Assembly (NCBI RefSeq): GCF_023101185.1
Contig: NZ_CP078077.1
Span: 2,199,630 to 2,263,629 of the forward strand
Source: Microbacterium galbinum
GTDB lineage: Bacteria > Actinomycetota > Actinomycetes > Actinomycetales > Microbacteriaceae
Direction: 5' to 3'
Length of the DNA stretch: 64,000 bases
Shown: piece by piece, positions 1 through 9,900 of the stretch
Numbering within the stretch: the first letter of the stretch is position 1
Layout of the letters: each line of letters begins with the position of its first letter
Position numbers and translations under genes: made by a program
The notes under the pieces: model-generated
The model's input: only the letters and a program-made list of their open reading frames with translations
Databases searched by the model: none
Told to the model about the DNA's origin: nothing

Positions 1-296
1 CCTCGGTCGATCTCGTGCGCCGCATCAGCGAGCGGTTCCCGGCGATCGCGATCGCCGTGCTGTTCACGGGCGCCGCGAACGTCGGTGCCTTCGGCGACAC
101 CGATCTCACGCTGAACGCGCGGACGGCGCTCGAGGCGGCGGGCGTGCTGGCGGATGCCGTCATCGTGCCGGTGCACGCGGAGGGATGGCTCCACTTCTCG
201 GAGACCCTCGAGCGGCTGGTAGGGATCTTCGAGCACGCCGAGCAGGGGCACCGGCTGCGTGTGCTGACGCCGGGGGAGCGGTCCGACCTCGCGTGA
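1..296 (+). CDS. MBL-fold metallo-hydrolase, C-terminal part (partial at window edge)
   Basis: The reading frame is already open at the window edge (codons in phase from base 3) and ends with TGA at 294-296, so only the last ~97 residues are visible. The visible part has the alternating beta/alpha pattern and the PVHAEGW(L)HF stretch typical of the C-terminal half of UlaG-like metallo-beta-lactamase-fold hydrolases, where the His sits near the metal site. The conserved HxHxDH motif would lie upstream, outside the window. Family assignment is by recognition of the tail only; substrate unknown. Confidence 0.6.
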   Translation, partial: SVDLVRRISERFPAIAIAVLFTGAANVGAFGDTDLTLNARTALEAAGVLADAVIVPVHAEGWLHFSETLERLVGIFEHAEQGHRLRVLTPGERSDLA

Positions 297-318
297 GCCC
301 GGTTCGCGTGAGGCCGGT

Positions 319-347
319 TTGAGGGACCGCGCTCGGTAGCGTATGCT
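319..347 (+). promoter_or_regulatory. Promoter of rplM-rpsI
   Basis: TTGAGG at 319-324 and TATGCT at 342-347 are separated by exactly 17 bases, a good primary-sigma promoter. Transcription would start near 354, giving a ~140-base untranslated leader before rplM. The same -35 hexamer and spacing recur upstream of the secreted nuclease gene at 33834. Confidence 0.7.
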
Positions 348-414
348 GTCTCTTTGGTGCCCGTGCCGCTCGTCGGCGGGGTGCATCACCCGAACGTGAG
401 CCCTCCACTGGCGT

Positions 415-449
415 GTTCCTCCCTCTCGGGAAGAACCACCCCGGAGTGG
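415..449 (+). promoter_or_regulatory. Structured leader upstream of rplM
   Basis: Within the long rplM leader, 415-436 can fold into a hairpin (GTTCCT and CCC pairing with GGG and AAGAAC, one mismatch, TCTC loop). It is followed by a short CCAC...GTGG stem at about 436-449. Ribosomal protein leaders of this kind often bind their own product, and L13 leaders are known in other bacteria. Autoregulation here is inference from position and foldability only. Confidence 0.35.
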
Positions 450-492
450 GATTCACGAACTTCTCCGTTCGACACAAGAAAGCAGCACTATC

Positions 493-939
493 GTGACGCG
501 CACTTACACCCCGAAGGCCGGCGAGGTCCAGCGTGACTGGGTCGTCATCGACGCCACCGACGTCGTTCTCGGCCGTCTCGCCTCGCACGCGGCAACGCTC
601 CTGCGTGGCAAGCACAAGCCCACCTTCGCCAACCACATCGACTCCGGTGACTTCGTCATCATCGTGAACGCAGAGAAGGTCGCGCTCACGGGTCAGAAGC
701 TCCAGAAGAAGCTGGCCTACCGCCACTCGGGTTACCCGGGCGGCCTCAAGTCGGTCACCTACGCCGAGCTCCTCGAGAAGAACCCGGTCCGCGCCGTGGA
801 GAAGGCCATCCGTGGCATGCTCCCGAAGAACAGCCTCGGCCGCCAGCAGCTGTCCAAGCTCAAGGTGTACGTCGGTGCCGAGCACCCGCACGCCGCGCAG
901 CAGCCCCAGCCGTACACCCTCGACCAGGTCGCCCAGTAA
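493..939 (+). CDS. rplM: 50S ribosomal protein L13
   Basis: 148 residues, the usual length for bacterial L13, an early-assembling 23S rRNA-binding protein of the large subunit. The characteristic segments [15 protein letters not shown] near the N terminus, [14 protein letters not shown], and the AIRGMLPKN region are all present. The start is GTG at 493; no strong Shine-Dalgarno is visible and expression probably depends on the long leader. rpsI follows 27 bases downstream, the near-universal rplM-rpsI pair, so both are expected on one transcript. Confidence 0.98.
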   Translation: MTRTYTPKAGEVQRDWVVIDATDVVLGRLASHAATLLRGKHKPTFANHIDSGDFVIIVNAEKVALTGQKLQKKLAYRHSGYPGGLKSVTYAELLEKNPVRAVEKAIRGMLPKNSLGRQQLSKLKVYVGAEHPHAAQQPQPYTLDQVAQ

Positions 940-966
940 GCGCCGTACAGACTTAAGGACATACTC

Positions 967-1452
967 GTGGCTGACATCCAGGACACCACCGAAACCCCCC
1001 AGAGCTTCTCGACCTCGACCCCCGAGACCGACGCAGTCGAGGCGGCTCCCCGCCCCGTGCTCAGCGTCCCGGGCGCCGCAGTCGGTCGTCGCAAGCAGGC
1101 CATCGCCCGCGTGCGTCTGATCCCCGGCTCGGGAACGATCACGGTCAACGGCCGTTCGATCGAGGACTACTTCCCGAACAAGCTGCACCAGCAGCTCATC
1201 AACGACCCGTTCACGGTCCTCAACCTCGCCGGCGGCTACGACGTCATCGCGCGCATCTCCGGTGGTGGCCCCTCGGGCCAGGCCGGTGCGCTGCGTCTCG
1301 GCATCGCCCGTGCCCTCAACGGCATCGACGAGGAGAACAACCGCCCGACCCTGAAGAAGGCCGGCTTCCTCTCGCGCGACGCTCGCGTCAAGGAGCGCAA
1401 GAAGGCTGGACTCAAGAAGGCCCGCAAGGCGCCTCAGTACTCGAAGCGTTAA
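967..1452 (+). CDS. rpsI: 30S ribosomal protein S9
   Basis: 161 residues. The C-terminal ~130 residues are classic S9: [31 protein letters not shown], and a very basic tail ending in QYSKR that reaches the P-site tRNA on the 30S subunit. The first ~35 residues are an acidic, Thr/Pro/Glu-rich extension common in actinobacterial S9. The GTG start at 967 is preceded by AAGGAC. Co-transcribed with rplM; glmM begins 15 bases after the stop. Confidence 0.98.
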   Translation: MADIQDTTETPQSFSTSTPETDAVEAAPRPVLSVPGAAVGRRKQAIARVRLIPGSGTITVNGRSIEDYFPNKLHQQLINDPFTVLNLAGGYDVIARISGGGPSGQAGALRLGIARALNGIDEENNRPTLKKAGFLSRDARVKERKKAGLKKARKAPQYSKR

Positions 1453-1467
1453 GGTCCACTGCTTCCG

Positions 1468-2826
1468 ATGCCGATCTTTGGCACGGACGGTGTGCGGGGG
1501 CTTGCCAATGGCATCCTCACCGCCGACCTCGCGCTCACCCTGGCCCAGGCGACTGCTGTCGTCCTGGGCCAGGGCCGTACTGCGGAGGCACGCAAAGCCG
1601 AAGGCAAGCGTCTGACCGCAGTCGTGGCTCGCGACCCCCGGGTCTCGGGACACTTCCTGACCGCGGCGGTCGCCGCCGGTCTCGCCTCCTCGGGCGTCGA
1701 CGTGCTCGAGGCGGGTGTCATCCCGACCCCCGCGCTGGCGTTCCTCGTCGCCGACCGTGACGCCGACTTCGGTGTCATGATCTCGGCGTCGCACAACGCG
1801 GCGCCCGACAACGGGATCAAGATCTTCGCGCGCGGCGGCGTCAAGCTGCCCGACGTCGTCGAGCAGCGCATCGAGGCCGCCATGTCCGGCGAGATGCTGC
1901 GCCCCACCGGCGAGGGCGTCGGTCGGATCGACCGGTTCTCGGATGCCGAGGACCGGTACGTCGTGCACCTCCTGGGGTCGCTGCCGAATCGGCTCGAGGG
2001 CATCAAGGTCGTGCTCGACTGCGCCCACGGCGCCGCCTCCGGCGTCTCGCCCGAGACCTTCCGCGACGCGGGAGCCGATGTCATCGTCATCGGCGCCGAA
2101 CCCGACGGTCTCAACATCAACGACGGCGTCGGCTCGACGCACCTCGACAACCTCGCGGAGGCGGTCGTGCGTCTCGGTGCCGACATCGGCATCGCGCACG
2201 ACGGCGACGCCGACCGCTGCCTCGCCGTGGACGCCGCGGGCAACGTCATCGACGGCGACCAGATCATGGCGATCCTCGCGGTGTCGATGAAGGAGCGCGG
2301 TCATCTCACCGACGACACGCTCGTCGCCACCGTGATGAGCAACCTCGGCCTGCACGTCGCCATGCGCGAGCACGGCATCACGGTGCGTCAGACCGCGGTG
2401 GGCGACCGCTACGTGCTCGAAGACATGAACGCCGGCGGCTTCGCCCTCGGCGGCGAGCAGTCCGGTCACGTGATCATGAGCGAGTTCGCCACCACCGGCG
2501 ACGGCCTGCTCACCGGTCTGCACCTGGTCGCCGAGATGGCGCGCCAGGGCAAGACGATCGCCGAGCTCGCGGCCGTGATGACCGTCTACCCGCAGGTGCT
2601 CATCAACGTGCGCGGTGTCGACAAGGACCGTGTCGATGACGACGAGGTCGTCCAGGCCGCCGTCCGCGCGGTCGCGACCGAGCTGGGTGACACCGGGCGT
2701 GTGCTGCTGCGCAAGTCCGGCACCGAGCCGCTCGTGCGTGTCATGGTCGAGGCCGCCGACGCGGAATCCGCGCAGGCGTACGCCGACCGCCTCGCCGATA
2801 TCGTGCGCGAGCGCCTCGCGCTCTGA
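1468..2826 (+). CDS. glmM: Phosphoglucosamine mutase
   Basis: 452 residues. Converts glucosamine-6-phosphate to glucosamine-1-phosphate for UDP-GlcNAc and peptidoglycan synthesis. The N terminus is the family signature (FGTDGVRG). The catalytic phosphoserine lies in the ISASHN motif (Ser108), the metal loop reads DGDADRC, and the sugar-binding loop GGEQSGH and the C-terminal phosphate loop [12 protein letters not shown] are intact. It sits 15 bases behind rpsI, the usual actinobacterial arrangement. With glmS at 4878, two steps of the amino-sugar route are close together. Confidence 0.97.
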   Translation: MPIFGTDGVRGLANGILTADLALTLAQATAVVLGQGRTAEARKAEGKRLTAVVARDPRVSGHFLTAAVAAGLASSGVDVLEAGVIPTPALAFLVADRDADFGVMISASHNAAPDNGIKIFARGGVKLPDVVEQRIEAAMSGEMLRPTGEGVGRIDRFSDAEDRYVVHLLGSLPNRLEGIKVVLDCAHGAASGVSPETFRDAGADVIVIGAEPDGLNINDGVGSTHLDNLAEAVVRLGADIGIAHDGDADRCLAVDAAGNVIDGDQIMAILAVSMKERGHLTDDTLVATVMSNLGLHVAMREHGITVRQTAVGDRYVLEDMNAGGFALGGEQSGHVIMSEFATTGDGLLTGLHLVAEMARQGKTIAELAAVMTVYPQVLINVRGVDKDRVDDDEVVQAAVRAVATELGDTGRVLLRKSGTEPLVRVMVEAADAESAQAYADRLADIVRERLAL

Positions 2827-2849
2827 GAGCCCGACTCCTCACCGAGCGC

Positions 2850-2910
2850 AGTCCCCGTCCTGAGCAGCCGCTCGCGCCCCTGCGGCCGACGCGAGCTCAG
2901 GTCGGGGACT
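2850..2910. terminator. Bidirectional inverted repeat between glmM and ppx
   Basis: A 16-base arm at 2850-2865 pairs with 2895-2910 with a single mismatch; an inner CTCGCG/CGCGAG pair can extend the fold. The right arm overlaps the last codons of the convergent phosphatase gene. Its place between two converging genes suggests a shared terminator, although there is no U-tract. Confidence 0.55.
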
Positions 2911-3835
2911 GACCCAGCTGCTCGATGTAACGCAGGAGCACTCCCTCGCGGAGCGCCCACGGCGAGACCTCGAGCTCGTCCACCTTCAGGACGGTCATCG
3001 CCGTGTGCAGCGAGACCGCGGCGGCGACGATCTGGAACGTGCGATCCGGTGTGATACCCGGCAGCTCCTGCCGGGCCGACGCTGGCAGGCGCGCGAGGCG
3101 AGGGATCCAGGATCCCAGCGACGCGCGGGGGAGCAGCATCCGCTCGGATCCCGACCACCCGGGCACCGGATACCCGACGAGGCGCGCCAGAGAGCGGATG
3201 GCCTTCGACGATCCGACCACGTGGTCGGGGCGGGGGAGGTCCGCGAAGCGGGGCAGCACCTGATCGAGGGTGTCGCGCGCGTGCGCGCGCAGACGCTCGA
3301 CGTCGTCCTCCCCGGGTGGGTCGTTCGGCAGGAACTGGACGGTCATGCGTCCGGCGCCCAGCGGAACGGATGCCGCGGCATCCGGGAGCTCCTCGCCACC
3401 GGCGGCGATCTCGAGCGAACCGCCGCCGATATCGAGGAGCAGGATCTGACCCGCCGACCACCCGAACCAGCGCCGCACCGCGAGGAACGTCAGCTCGGCC
3501 TCGGTCTCGCCGTCGAGCACCTGCAGCGGCTGCGCGAGAGCGGCTTCGATCCGTGCGATCACCTCTGCACCGTTCGCGGCGTCGCGCACCGCGCTCGTCG
3601 CGGTGGCGAGCAGGGCATCGACGCGCTCCTCCTCGGCGACCCGGCGGGCCTGCGCGACCGCCCGCTCCAGCGCGAGGACCCCCTCTTCGGAGATCGAGCC
3701 GTCGGGCAGCAGATACCGCATCAGGCGCAGCACCGAGCGATCGCTCGTCGTCGCGAGCGGACGCCCGCCCGGCCGCACGTCGGCGGCGAGCATGTGGACG
3801 GTGTTGGAACCGATGTCGAGGACTCCGAGGCGCAC
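2897..3835 (-). CDS. Ppx/GppA family phosphatase
   Basis: 312 residues, the short single-module form of the exopolyphosphatase / pppGpp phosphohydrolase family (ASKHA fold). The N terminus carries the phosphate-1 loop LDIGSNTVH, and residues around 134-150 carry the second loop LLDIGGGSLEI, both needed for nucleotide or polyphosphate binding. Whether it prefers polyphosphate or pppGpp cannot be told from sequence. The GTG start at 3835 lies 6 bases after a TAGTCT hexamer on the same strand, suggesting a leaderless mRNA. Divergent from coaA across 36 bases; convergent with glmM. Confidence 0.9.
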   Translation of the reverse strand: MRLGVLDIGSNTVHMLAADVRPGGRPLATTSDRSVLRLMRYLLPDGSISEEGVLALERAVAQARRVAEEERVDALLATATSAVRDAANGAEVIARIEAALAQPLQVLDGETEAELTFLAVRRWFGWSAGQILLLDIGGGSLEIAAGGEELPDAAASVPLGAGRMTVQFLPNDPPGEDDVERLRAHARDTLDQVLPRFADLPRPDHVVGSSKAIRSLARLVGYPVPGWSGSERMLLPRASLGSWIPRLARLPASARQELPGITPDRTFQIVAAAVSLHTAMTVLKVDELEVSPWALREGVLLRYIEQLGQSPT

Positions 3836-3871
3836 GCGTAGAGACTACCGTCGCCCCGATACGATGGTCGG
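3836..3871. promoter_or_regulatory. Divergent leaderless promoters for ppx and coaA
   Basis: In this 36-base gap, TACGAT at 3860-3865 is 6 bases before the GTG of coaA on the plus strand, and TAGTCT (complement of 3842-3847) is 6 bases before the GTG of ppx on the minus strand. At the usual distance from -10 hexamer to transcription start, both transcripts would begin on the start codon. The two polymerase footprints must overlap, so mutual exclusion is likely. Confidence 0.65.
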
Positions 3872-4816
3872 GTGACCACCGTCGACCCCACGCAGCCCCT
3901 CTCGCCGTACCGAGAGATCGGGCGGGCGGAATGGGCGCGACTGGCCGCCGACCTCGATCAGCCGCTCAGCGAGACCGAGGTCGTGGAGATCCGCGGCATC
4001 GGCGATCGTCTGAGCCTCGACGAGGTGCGCGAGGTCTACCTGCCCCTCAGCCGCCTGCTCAGCCTGTACGCGACGTCGACCAAGCGCCTCGGCGCTGCGA
4101 CCAGCTCGTTCCTCCAGGAGGAGGACTCGACGACCCCGTTCGTGGTGGGTGTGGCCGGCTCCGTCGCGGTCGGGAAGTCGACGATCGCCCGTCTCCTGCG
4201 CGAGCTGATGAGCCGGTGGCCCGGCACGCCGCGCGTCGAGCTGGTGACGACCGACGGTTTCCTCTATCCGAACGCCGAGCTCGAGCGTCGCGGCCTGATG
4301 GAGCGCAAGGGCTTCCCGGAGTCCTACGACCGGCGCTCGCTCATCGAGTTCCTCACCGAGGTCAAGAGCGGGGCGCCCGAGGTGCGCGCGCCCTTCTACT
4401 CGCACATGCGCTACGACATCGTTCCCGACGCGCACGTGGTGGTGCGTCGCCCCGACGTCGTCATCGTCGAGGGGCTGAACGTGCTCCAGCCGCCGGCGGC
4501 GCCGAACGACGTCGCGGTCAGCGACCTCTTCGACTTCTCGATCTTCGTCGACGCCGACAGCGACCACATCGCGAACTGGTACGTCGAGCGCTTCCTCGCC
4601 CTGCGCGAGGGTGCGTTCAGCAATCCGTCGTCGTACTTCAACGTGTTCGCGCACCTCACCGATGAGGAGGCGATCACGACGGCCCTCGGGTACTGGAACG
4701 AGATCAACATGCCCAACCTCGTCGAGAACGTGATGCCGACCAAGCATCGCGCCCGCCTGGTGCTGAACAAGGGCGCGGATCACTCGGTCGAGAGCGTGCT
4801 CCTGCGCAAGCTCTGA
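3872..4816 (+). CDS. coaA: Pantothenate kinase, type I
   Basis: 314 residues, normal for CoaA, the first and rate-setting step of coenzyme A synthesis (pantothenate to 4'-phosphopantothenate with ATP). The Walker A loop [12 protein letters not shown] lies near residues 91-102, followed by the TTDGFLYPN segment and the [10 protein letters not shown] strand that define the P-loop kinase subfamily. GTG start chosen because a -10 hexamer sits 6 bases upstream. acpS, which uses CoA as phosphopantetheine donor, is 2 kb downstream. Confidence 0.97.
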   Translation: MTTVDPTQPLSPYREIGRAEWARLAADLDQPLSETEVVEIRGIGDRLSLDEVREVYLPLSRLLSLYATSTKRLGAATSSFLQEEDSTTPFVVGVAGSVAVGKSTIARLLRELMSRWPGTPRVELVTTDGFLYPNAELERRGLMERKGFPESYDRRSLIEFLTEVKSGAPEVRAPFYSHMRYDIVPDAHVVVRRPDVVIVEGLNVLQPPAAPNDVAVSDLFDFSIFVDADSDHIANWYVERFLALREGAFSNPSSYFNVFAHLTDEEAITTALGYWNEINMPNLVENVMPTKHRARLVLNKGADHSVESVLLRKL

Positions 4817-4864
4817 CCCGTCGGGCGGGGTCGATTGTTCGGACGGCTCGCAAAAAAACGCGCC

Positions 4865-4870
4865 TATTCT
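4865..4870 (+). promoter_or_regulatory. -10 hexamer of glmS (leaderless)
   Basis: TATTCT ends 7 bases before the ATG of glmS, so the transcript would start at or next to the start codon. A run of seven A residues lies at 4852-4858 just upstream, rare for this GC-rich sequence. I see no good -35. Confidence 0.6.
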
Positions 4871-4877
4871 TGACGGC

Positions 4878-6725
<1,848 letters not shown>

Positions 6726-6765
6726 GCCGGGTTCGCGGTGCACGGGTCCGACCGTGCGCCGCGAG

Positions 6766-6771
6766 TAGGCT
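6766..6771 (+). promoter_or_regulatory. -10 hexamer of acpS operon (leaderless)
   Basis: TAGGCT ends 6 bases before the GTG start of acpS. It probably drives acpS-alr-tsaE as one transcript, since those genes overlap by 4 bases. Confidence 0.6.
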
Positions 6772-6777
6772 GGAACC

Positions 6778-7137
6778 GTGATCATCGGGACCGGCATCGA
6801 CCTCGTCGACATCCCGCGATTCGAGCGGACCCTCGAGCGCACCCCTCGTCTCCTGGAGCGTCTCTTCGCGCCCGCGGAGCGGAGCCTCCGGCTTCCGTCG
6901 CTCGCTGCCCGGTACGCCGCGAAAGAGGCGCTGATCAAGGCGCTCGGCGGCTCGGACGGCGTGCACTGGACCGAGATCGAGATCGCGTCGGAGGAATCTG
7001 GTCGGCCGTACTTCGTGCTGGCGGGATCGACGGCCGACGTGATCGTCGAGCGCGGGATCGCGACCCTGCACCTCACGATGAGTCATGACGCGGGACTCGC
7101 GACCGCCTTCGTCGTCGCCGAGGGAGGCCAGCCGTGA
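6778..7137 (+). CDS. acpS: Holo-[acyl-carrier-protein] synthase
   Basis: 119 residues, typical of the trimeric AcpS type. Transfers 4'-phosphopantetheine from CoA to apo-ACP. The N-terminal GTGIDLVDIPRFE motif (Asp near residue 6 binds Mg) and the RYAAKEALIKALG motif (Glu and Lys of the active site) are intact. The start is GTG at 6778, placed 6 bases after a -10 hexamer. The last 4 bases overlap the alr start. Confidence 0.96.
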   Translation: MIIGTGIDLVDIPRFERTLERTPRLLERLFAPAERSLRLPSLAARYAAKEALIKALGGSDGVHWTEIEIASEESGRPYFVLAGSTADVIVERGIATLHLTMSHDAGLATAFVVAEGGQP

Positions 7138-8240
7138 CCGTTCCGTTCCGCGAGGCATCCGTCGACATCGATGCGATCGCCGACAACGTCCGCCACTTCC
7201 GCCGTCTGACCGGTGTGGAGGTCATCGCCGTCGTGAAGGCCAACGCCTACGGTCACGGAGCGGCCGCTGCCGCCGTGGCTGCGCTGGCCGGCGGCGCGAC
7301 GAGGCTCGGCGTCGCCGAGATCCCCGAGGCGCTCGAGCTGCGCCGGCAGGGGATCACCGCCCCGATCCTCGCGTGGCTGCACGCGCCCGGCGAGCGTTTC
7401 GACCGTGCGGCGGCCGAGAGCATCGAGCTCGGCATCTCCTCGTTCGATCAGCTGGAGGCCGCCGCGGCGGTCGCGAGCGTCGATCGCCCCGTCGCCGTGC
7501 ATCTGAAGTTCGAGACCGGTCTGTCGCGCAACGGCATCGCCCCGGCGGACTGGGCACGGGTCCTCGCCGAGGCCGCCCGGCACGAACGCATCGGACGTCT
7601 GCGGGTGGTGGGGCTCTTCAGCCATCTCTCCAACACGTCCCTCGACGACGATCGCGCAGCTCTGGCGAAGTTCGAGGAGGGGGTCGAGGTCGCGGCATCC
7701 CTCGGCATCCATCCCGAGATCCGGCACATCTCCGCCACGGCCGCCGCGATCGACCGACCCGAGATGCGGCTCGATGCGGTGCGCATCGGCGTCGGCATCT
7801 ACGGGCTCTCGCCGTTCGACGACCGCACCTCCGCCGAACTGGGCCTGCGTCCGGCGATGACGCTCCGCGGAGCCGTCGCCGCCGTGCGCCGGGTGCCCGC
7901 CGGCACCGGCGTCTCGTACGGCTACGACCATCGCACCGACCGCGACACGACTCTCGCGCTCGTGCCGCTCGGATACGCCGACGGCGTGCCCCGGCACGCG
8001 TCGGGTCGGCTGCCGGTCTCGATCGGCGGGCAGCGCTTCACCAACGTCGGCCGCATCGCCATGGATCAGTTCGTCGTCGACGTGGGAGACACCCCGGTCT
8101 CGATCGGCGATGAGGTCGTGCTGTTCGGCGACCCCACGCTGGGTGTGCCCTCGGCCGCCGACTGGGCGGATGCCGCCGACACGATCAATTACGAGATCGT
8201 CACCCGCATCGGAGCGCGCGTTCCGCGGAGGACGACATGA
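7134..8240 (+). CDS. alr: Alanine racemase
   Basis: 368 residues. A PLP enzyme that makes D-alanine for peptidoglycan. The PLP lysine lies in AVVKANAYGHGA near residue 36, and the second catalytic residue is the Tyr in the VSYGYDHRT segment near residues 260-270, with the GRIAMDQFVVDV strand of the C-terminal beta domain. Start GTG overlaps the acpS stop by 4 bases, indicating translational coupling; tsaE overlaps its end the same way. Confidence 0.97.
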   Translation: MTVPFREASVDIDAIADNVRHFRRLTGVEVIAVVKANAYGHGAAAAAVAALAGGATRLGVAEIPEALELRRQGITAPILAWLHAPGERFDRAAAESIELGISSFDQLEAAAAVASVDRPVAVHLKFETGLSRNGIAPADWARVLAEAARHERIGRLRVVGLFSHLSNTSLDDDRAALAKFEEGVEVAASLGIHPEIRHISATAAAIDRPEMRLDAVRIGVGIYGLSPFDDRTSAELGLRPAMTLRGAVAAVRRVPAGTGVSYGYDHRTDRDTTLALVPLGYADGVPRHASGRLPVSIGGQRFTNVGRIAMDQFVVDVGDTPVSIGDEVVLFGDPTLGVPSAADWADAADTINYEIVTRIGARVPRRTT

Positions 8241-8722
8241 GCGTCGATCCCGCCTTCCTCGGGCGCCGCGAGGTCGCCTCCTCCGACGACATGGAGCGCC
8301 TGGGCTTCCTGATCGGCGAGCAGCTCGAAGCCGGCGACCTGCTGATCCTCACAGGTCCCCTCGGTGCCGGGAAGACGACCTTCACGCGCGGCCTGGCCGA
8401 GGGGCTCGGTGTGCGGGGGCCGGTGCAGAGCCCGACGTTCGTGATCGCACGCACGCACCCGTCGCTGGTCGGCCGGGCCCCGCTGGTGCACGTCGATGCA
8501 TACCGGCTCGGCTCCGGAGCGGAGCTCGACGACCTCGACCTCGACCTCGCGCGATCGGTCGTCGTGGTCGAGTGGGGGCGCGGCATGGCGGAGGACCTCG
8601 CCGATGCCTGGTGGGACATCGAGCTCGAGCGTCCCGTCGGCGACGACGGCGGCGAGATCGATCCGGCCGAGCTCGACGCCGATGCGCCGCGCTACTTCAC
8701 CATGACGCGCATCGAGGCCTGA
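8237..8722 (+). CDS. tsaE: tRNA t6A synthesis ATPase TsaE
   Basis: 161 residues. The P-loop is GPLGAGKTTFTRGLA near residues 39-53; the SPTFV motif and HVDAYRL strand follow, as in YjeE/TsaE. It cycles the TsaB-TsaD complex that installs N6-threonylcarbamoyladenosine on ANN-decoding tRNAs. ATG start overlaps alr by 4 bases. tsaB and tsaD lie just downstream, completing the set apart from tsaC, which is not in the window. Confidence 0.95.
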   Translation: MSVDPAFLGRREVASSDDMERLGFLIGEQLEAGDLLILTGPLGAGKTTFTRGLAEGLGVRGPVQSPTFVIARTHPSLVGRAPLVHVDAYRLGSGAELDDLDLDLARSVVVVEWGRGMAEDLADAWWDIELERPVGDDGGEIDPAELDADAPRYFTMTRIEA

Positions 8723-8776
8723 GTCCCCTCGCTCCCGGCGCGACAGCCCGACCGACGGCCACCCGTGAACGGCGAC

Positions 8777-8782
8777 TACCCT
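8777..8782 (+). promoter_or_regulatory. -10 hexamer of tsaB operon (leaderless)
   Basis: TACCCT ends 6 bases before the GTG at 8789. This spacing supports 8789 rather than the upstream in-frame GTG at 8765 as the tsaB start, because 8765 lies before the hexamer and would not be on the transcript. Confidence 0.6.
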
Positions 8783-8788
8783 GGAGAG

Positions 8789-9412
8789 GTGATCCTCGCC
8801 GTCGACACCTCCCTGGGCAGCGCCGTCGCGCTGATCGATCCCGACGGCGTGCGCCGCGCCGAGGCGGGCACGAGCGACGCGCTCGGGCACGCCGAGGTGA
8901 TCGGCGACCTGCTCGTCGAGGCGCTGGCCGCGTCGGGCGGCGACGACGTCTCGCACGTCGTCGCGGGCATGGGCCCCGGCCCCTTCACCGGACTCCGCAT
9001 CGGGATCGCCGCCGCCCGGGCTTTCGCGCTCGGTCGTGGCATCCCCGTGCTCCCCGTCCCCAGCCATCACGCGGCGGCGCTCACGGCGATCGAGACGGAT
9101 GCCGTCACCGGGCCGTTCGCGATCGTCACCGACGCGCGACGACGTGAGGTCGCGATCACGGTCTTCGACGGCGTCGACGCCGACGAACTTCCGCGAGTGC
9201 TCGTCGACACCGTGCTCGTTCCGGTCGTCGACGCGGACGCGCACCTCGACGGCGTCCGCCGGATCGACGTCGCCGCGCTGTCGGCCGTCGATCTCGCTCG
9301 CGTCGGCGCCCGGGCTCACGCCGCCGGTCGCGAACTCGCAGGCTCCGAGCCCCTCTACCTCCGTCAGCCCGACGTGAAGCAGCCGGCCGCCCCGAAGCGG
9401 GTGGGGCTGTGA
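8789..9412 (+). CDS. tsaB: tRNA t6A synthesis scaffold protein TsaB
   Basis: 207 residues from the GTG at 8789. Begins ILAVDTSLGSAVAL, the standard family N terminus (MILAIDTS), which, together with the -10 hexamer 6 bases upstream, argues against the longer in-frame start at 8765. The GMGPGPFTGLRIG loop near residues 60-72 is the family hallmark. TsaB lacks catalysis but holds TsaD and TsaE in the threonylcarbamoyl transfer complex. Its stop overlaps the rimI GTG by 4 bases. Confidence 0.94.
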   Translation: MILAVDTSLGSAVALIDPDGVRRAEAGTSDALGHAEVIGDLLVEALAASGGDDVSHVVAGMGPGPFTGLRIGIAAARAFALGRGIPVLPVPSHHAAALTAIETDAVTGPFAIVTDARRREVAITVFDGVDADELPRVLVDTVLVPVVDADAHLDGVRRIDVAALSAVDLARVGARAHAAGRELAGSEPLYLRQPDVKQPAAPKRVGL

Positions 9413-9900
9413 CCCTGCGCGATGCGACCGCCGCGGACCTCGACGCGATCATGGGGATCGAGCGGCGTTCGTTCCCGACCGACGCGTGGAGCGCCGAGGC
9501 GATGGCCGCCGAACTCGTCAGCGAGCATGGGCGCTACCTCGTCGACGATGAAGAGGGCTCGGTCATCGGCTACGGCGGTGTGCGCGCGCTGCGCGGCAGT
9601 GCGGATGCCGACATCCAGACCATCGCGTTCGACGCCGACCATCGCGGGGCGGGGCGGGGACGGGCTCTGCTGCGCGCCCTGCTCGATGCCGCGCGCGAGC
9701 GCGGGGCGCGCGAGGTGTTCCTCGAGGTGCGAGCCGACAACCCGTCTGCGGAGGGGTTGTACCTCTCAGAGGGTTTCGAGGAGATCGGACGGCGTCCCCG
9801 CTACTATCAGCCGGATGATGTGGATGCGATCGTGATGCGGCTCGTGCTGCGCAGGTCGCCGGGGAACGACTCCGGCATGGGGAGCGAGGTGAGCGCATGA
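9409..9900 (+). CDS. rimI: Ribosomal-protein-alanine N-acetyltransferase (GNAT)
   Basis: 163 residues, GNAT fold. The N-terminal [14 protein letters not shown] segment and the acetyl-CoA loop [12 protein letters not shown] are typical of RimI, which acetylates the N terminus of S18. The [20 protein letters not shown] stretch is the family C-terminal signature. Its constant location between tsaB and tsaD in actinobacteria supports the name. GTG start overlaps tsaB by 4 bases; the stop overlaps tsaD by 4. Confidence 0.92.
   Translation: MTLRDATAADLDAIMGIERRSFPTDAWSAEAMAAELVSEHGRYLVDDEEGSVIGYGGVRALRGSADADIQTIAFDADHRGAGRGRALLRALLDAARERGAREVFLEVRADNPSAEGLYLSEGFEEIGRRPRYYQPDDVDAIVMRLVLRRSPGNDSGMGSEVSA

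Noticed and set aside
160..2523. Very long open frame antisense to rplM, rpsI and glmM
   Set aside because: High GC empties the antisense frames of stops. The translation is Arg/Asp/Val-rich noise, and the plus strand carries three unmistakable genes. The same applies to long antisense frames over glmS (4704-7076), the nuclease (35475-38228), the helicase (55285-58191) and SseB (58252-60465).
4851..4858. Run of seven A residues as a frameshift or slippage site
   Set aside because: It lies in the intergenic gap before the glmS promoter, not in a coding sequence.
8765..8788. Upstream GTG as tsaB start
   Set aside because: It precedes the -10 hexamer at 8777-8782, and the family N terminus (ILAVDTS) begins exactly at 8789.
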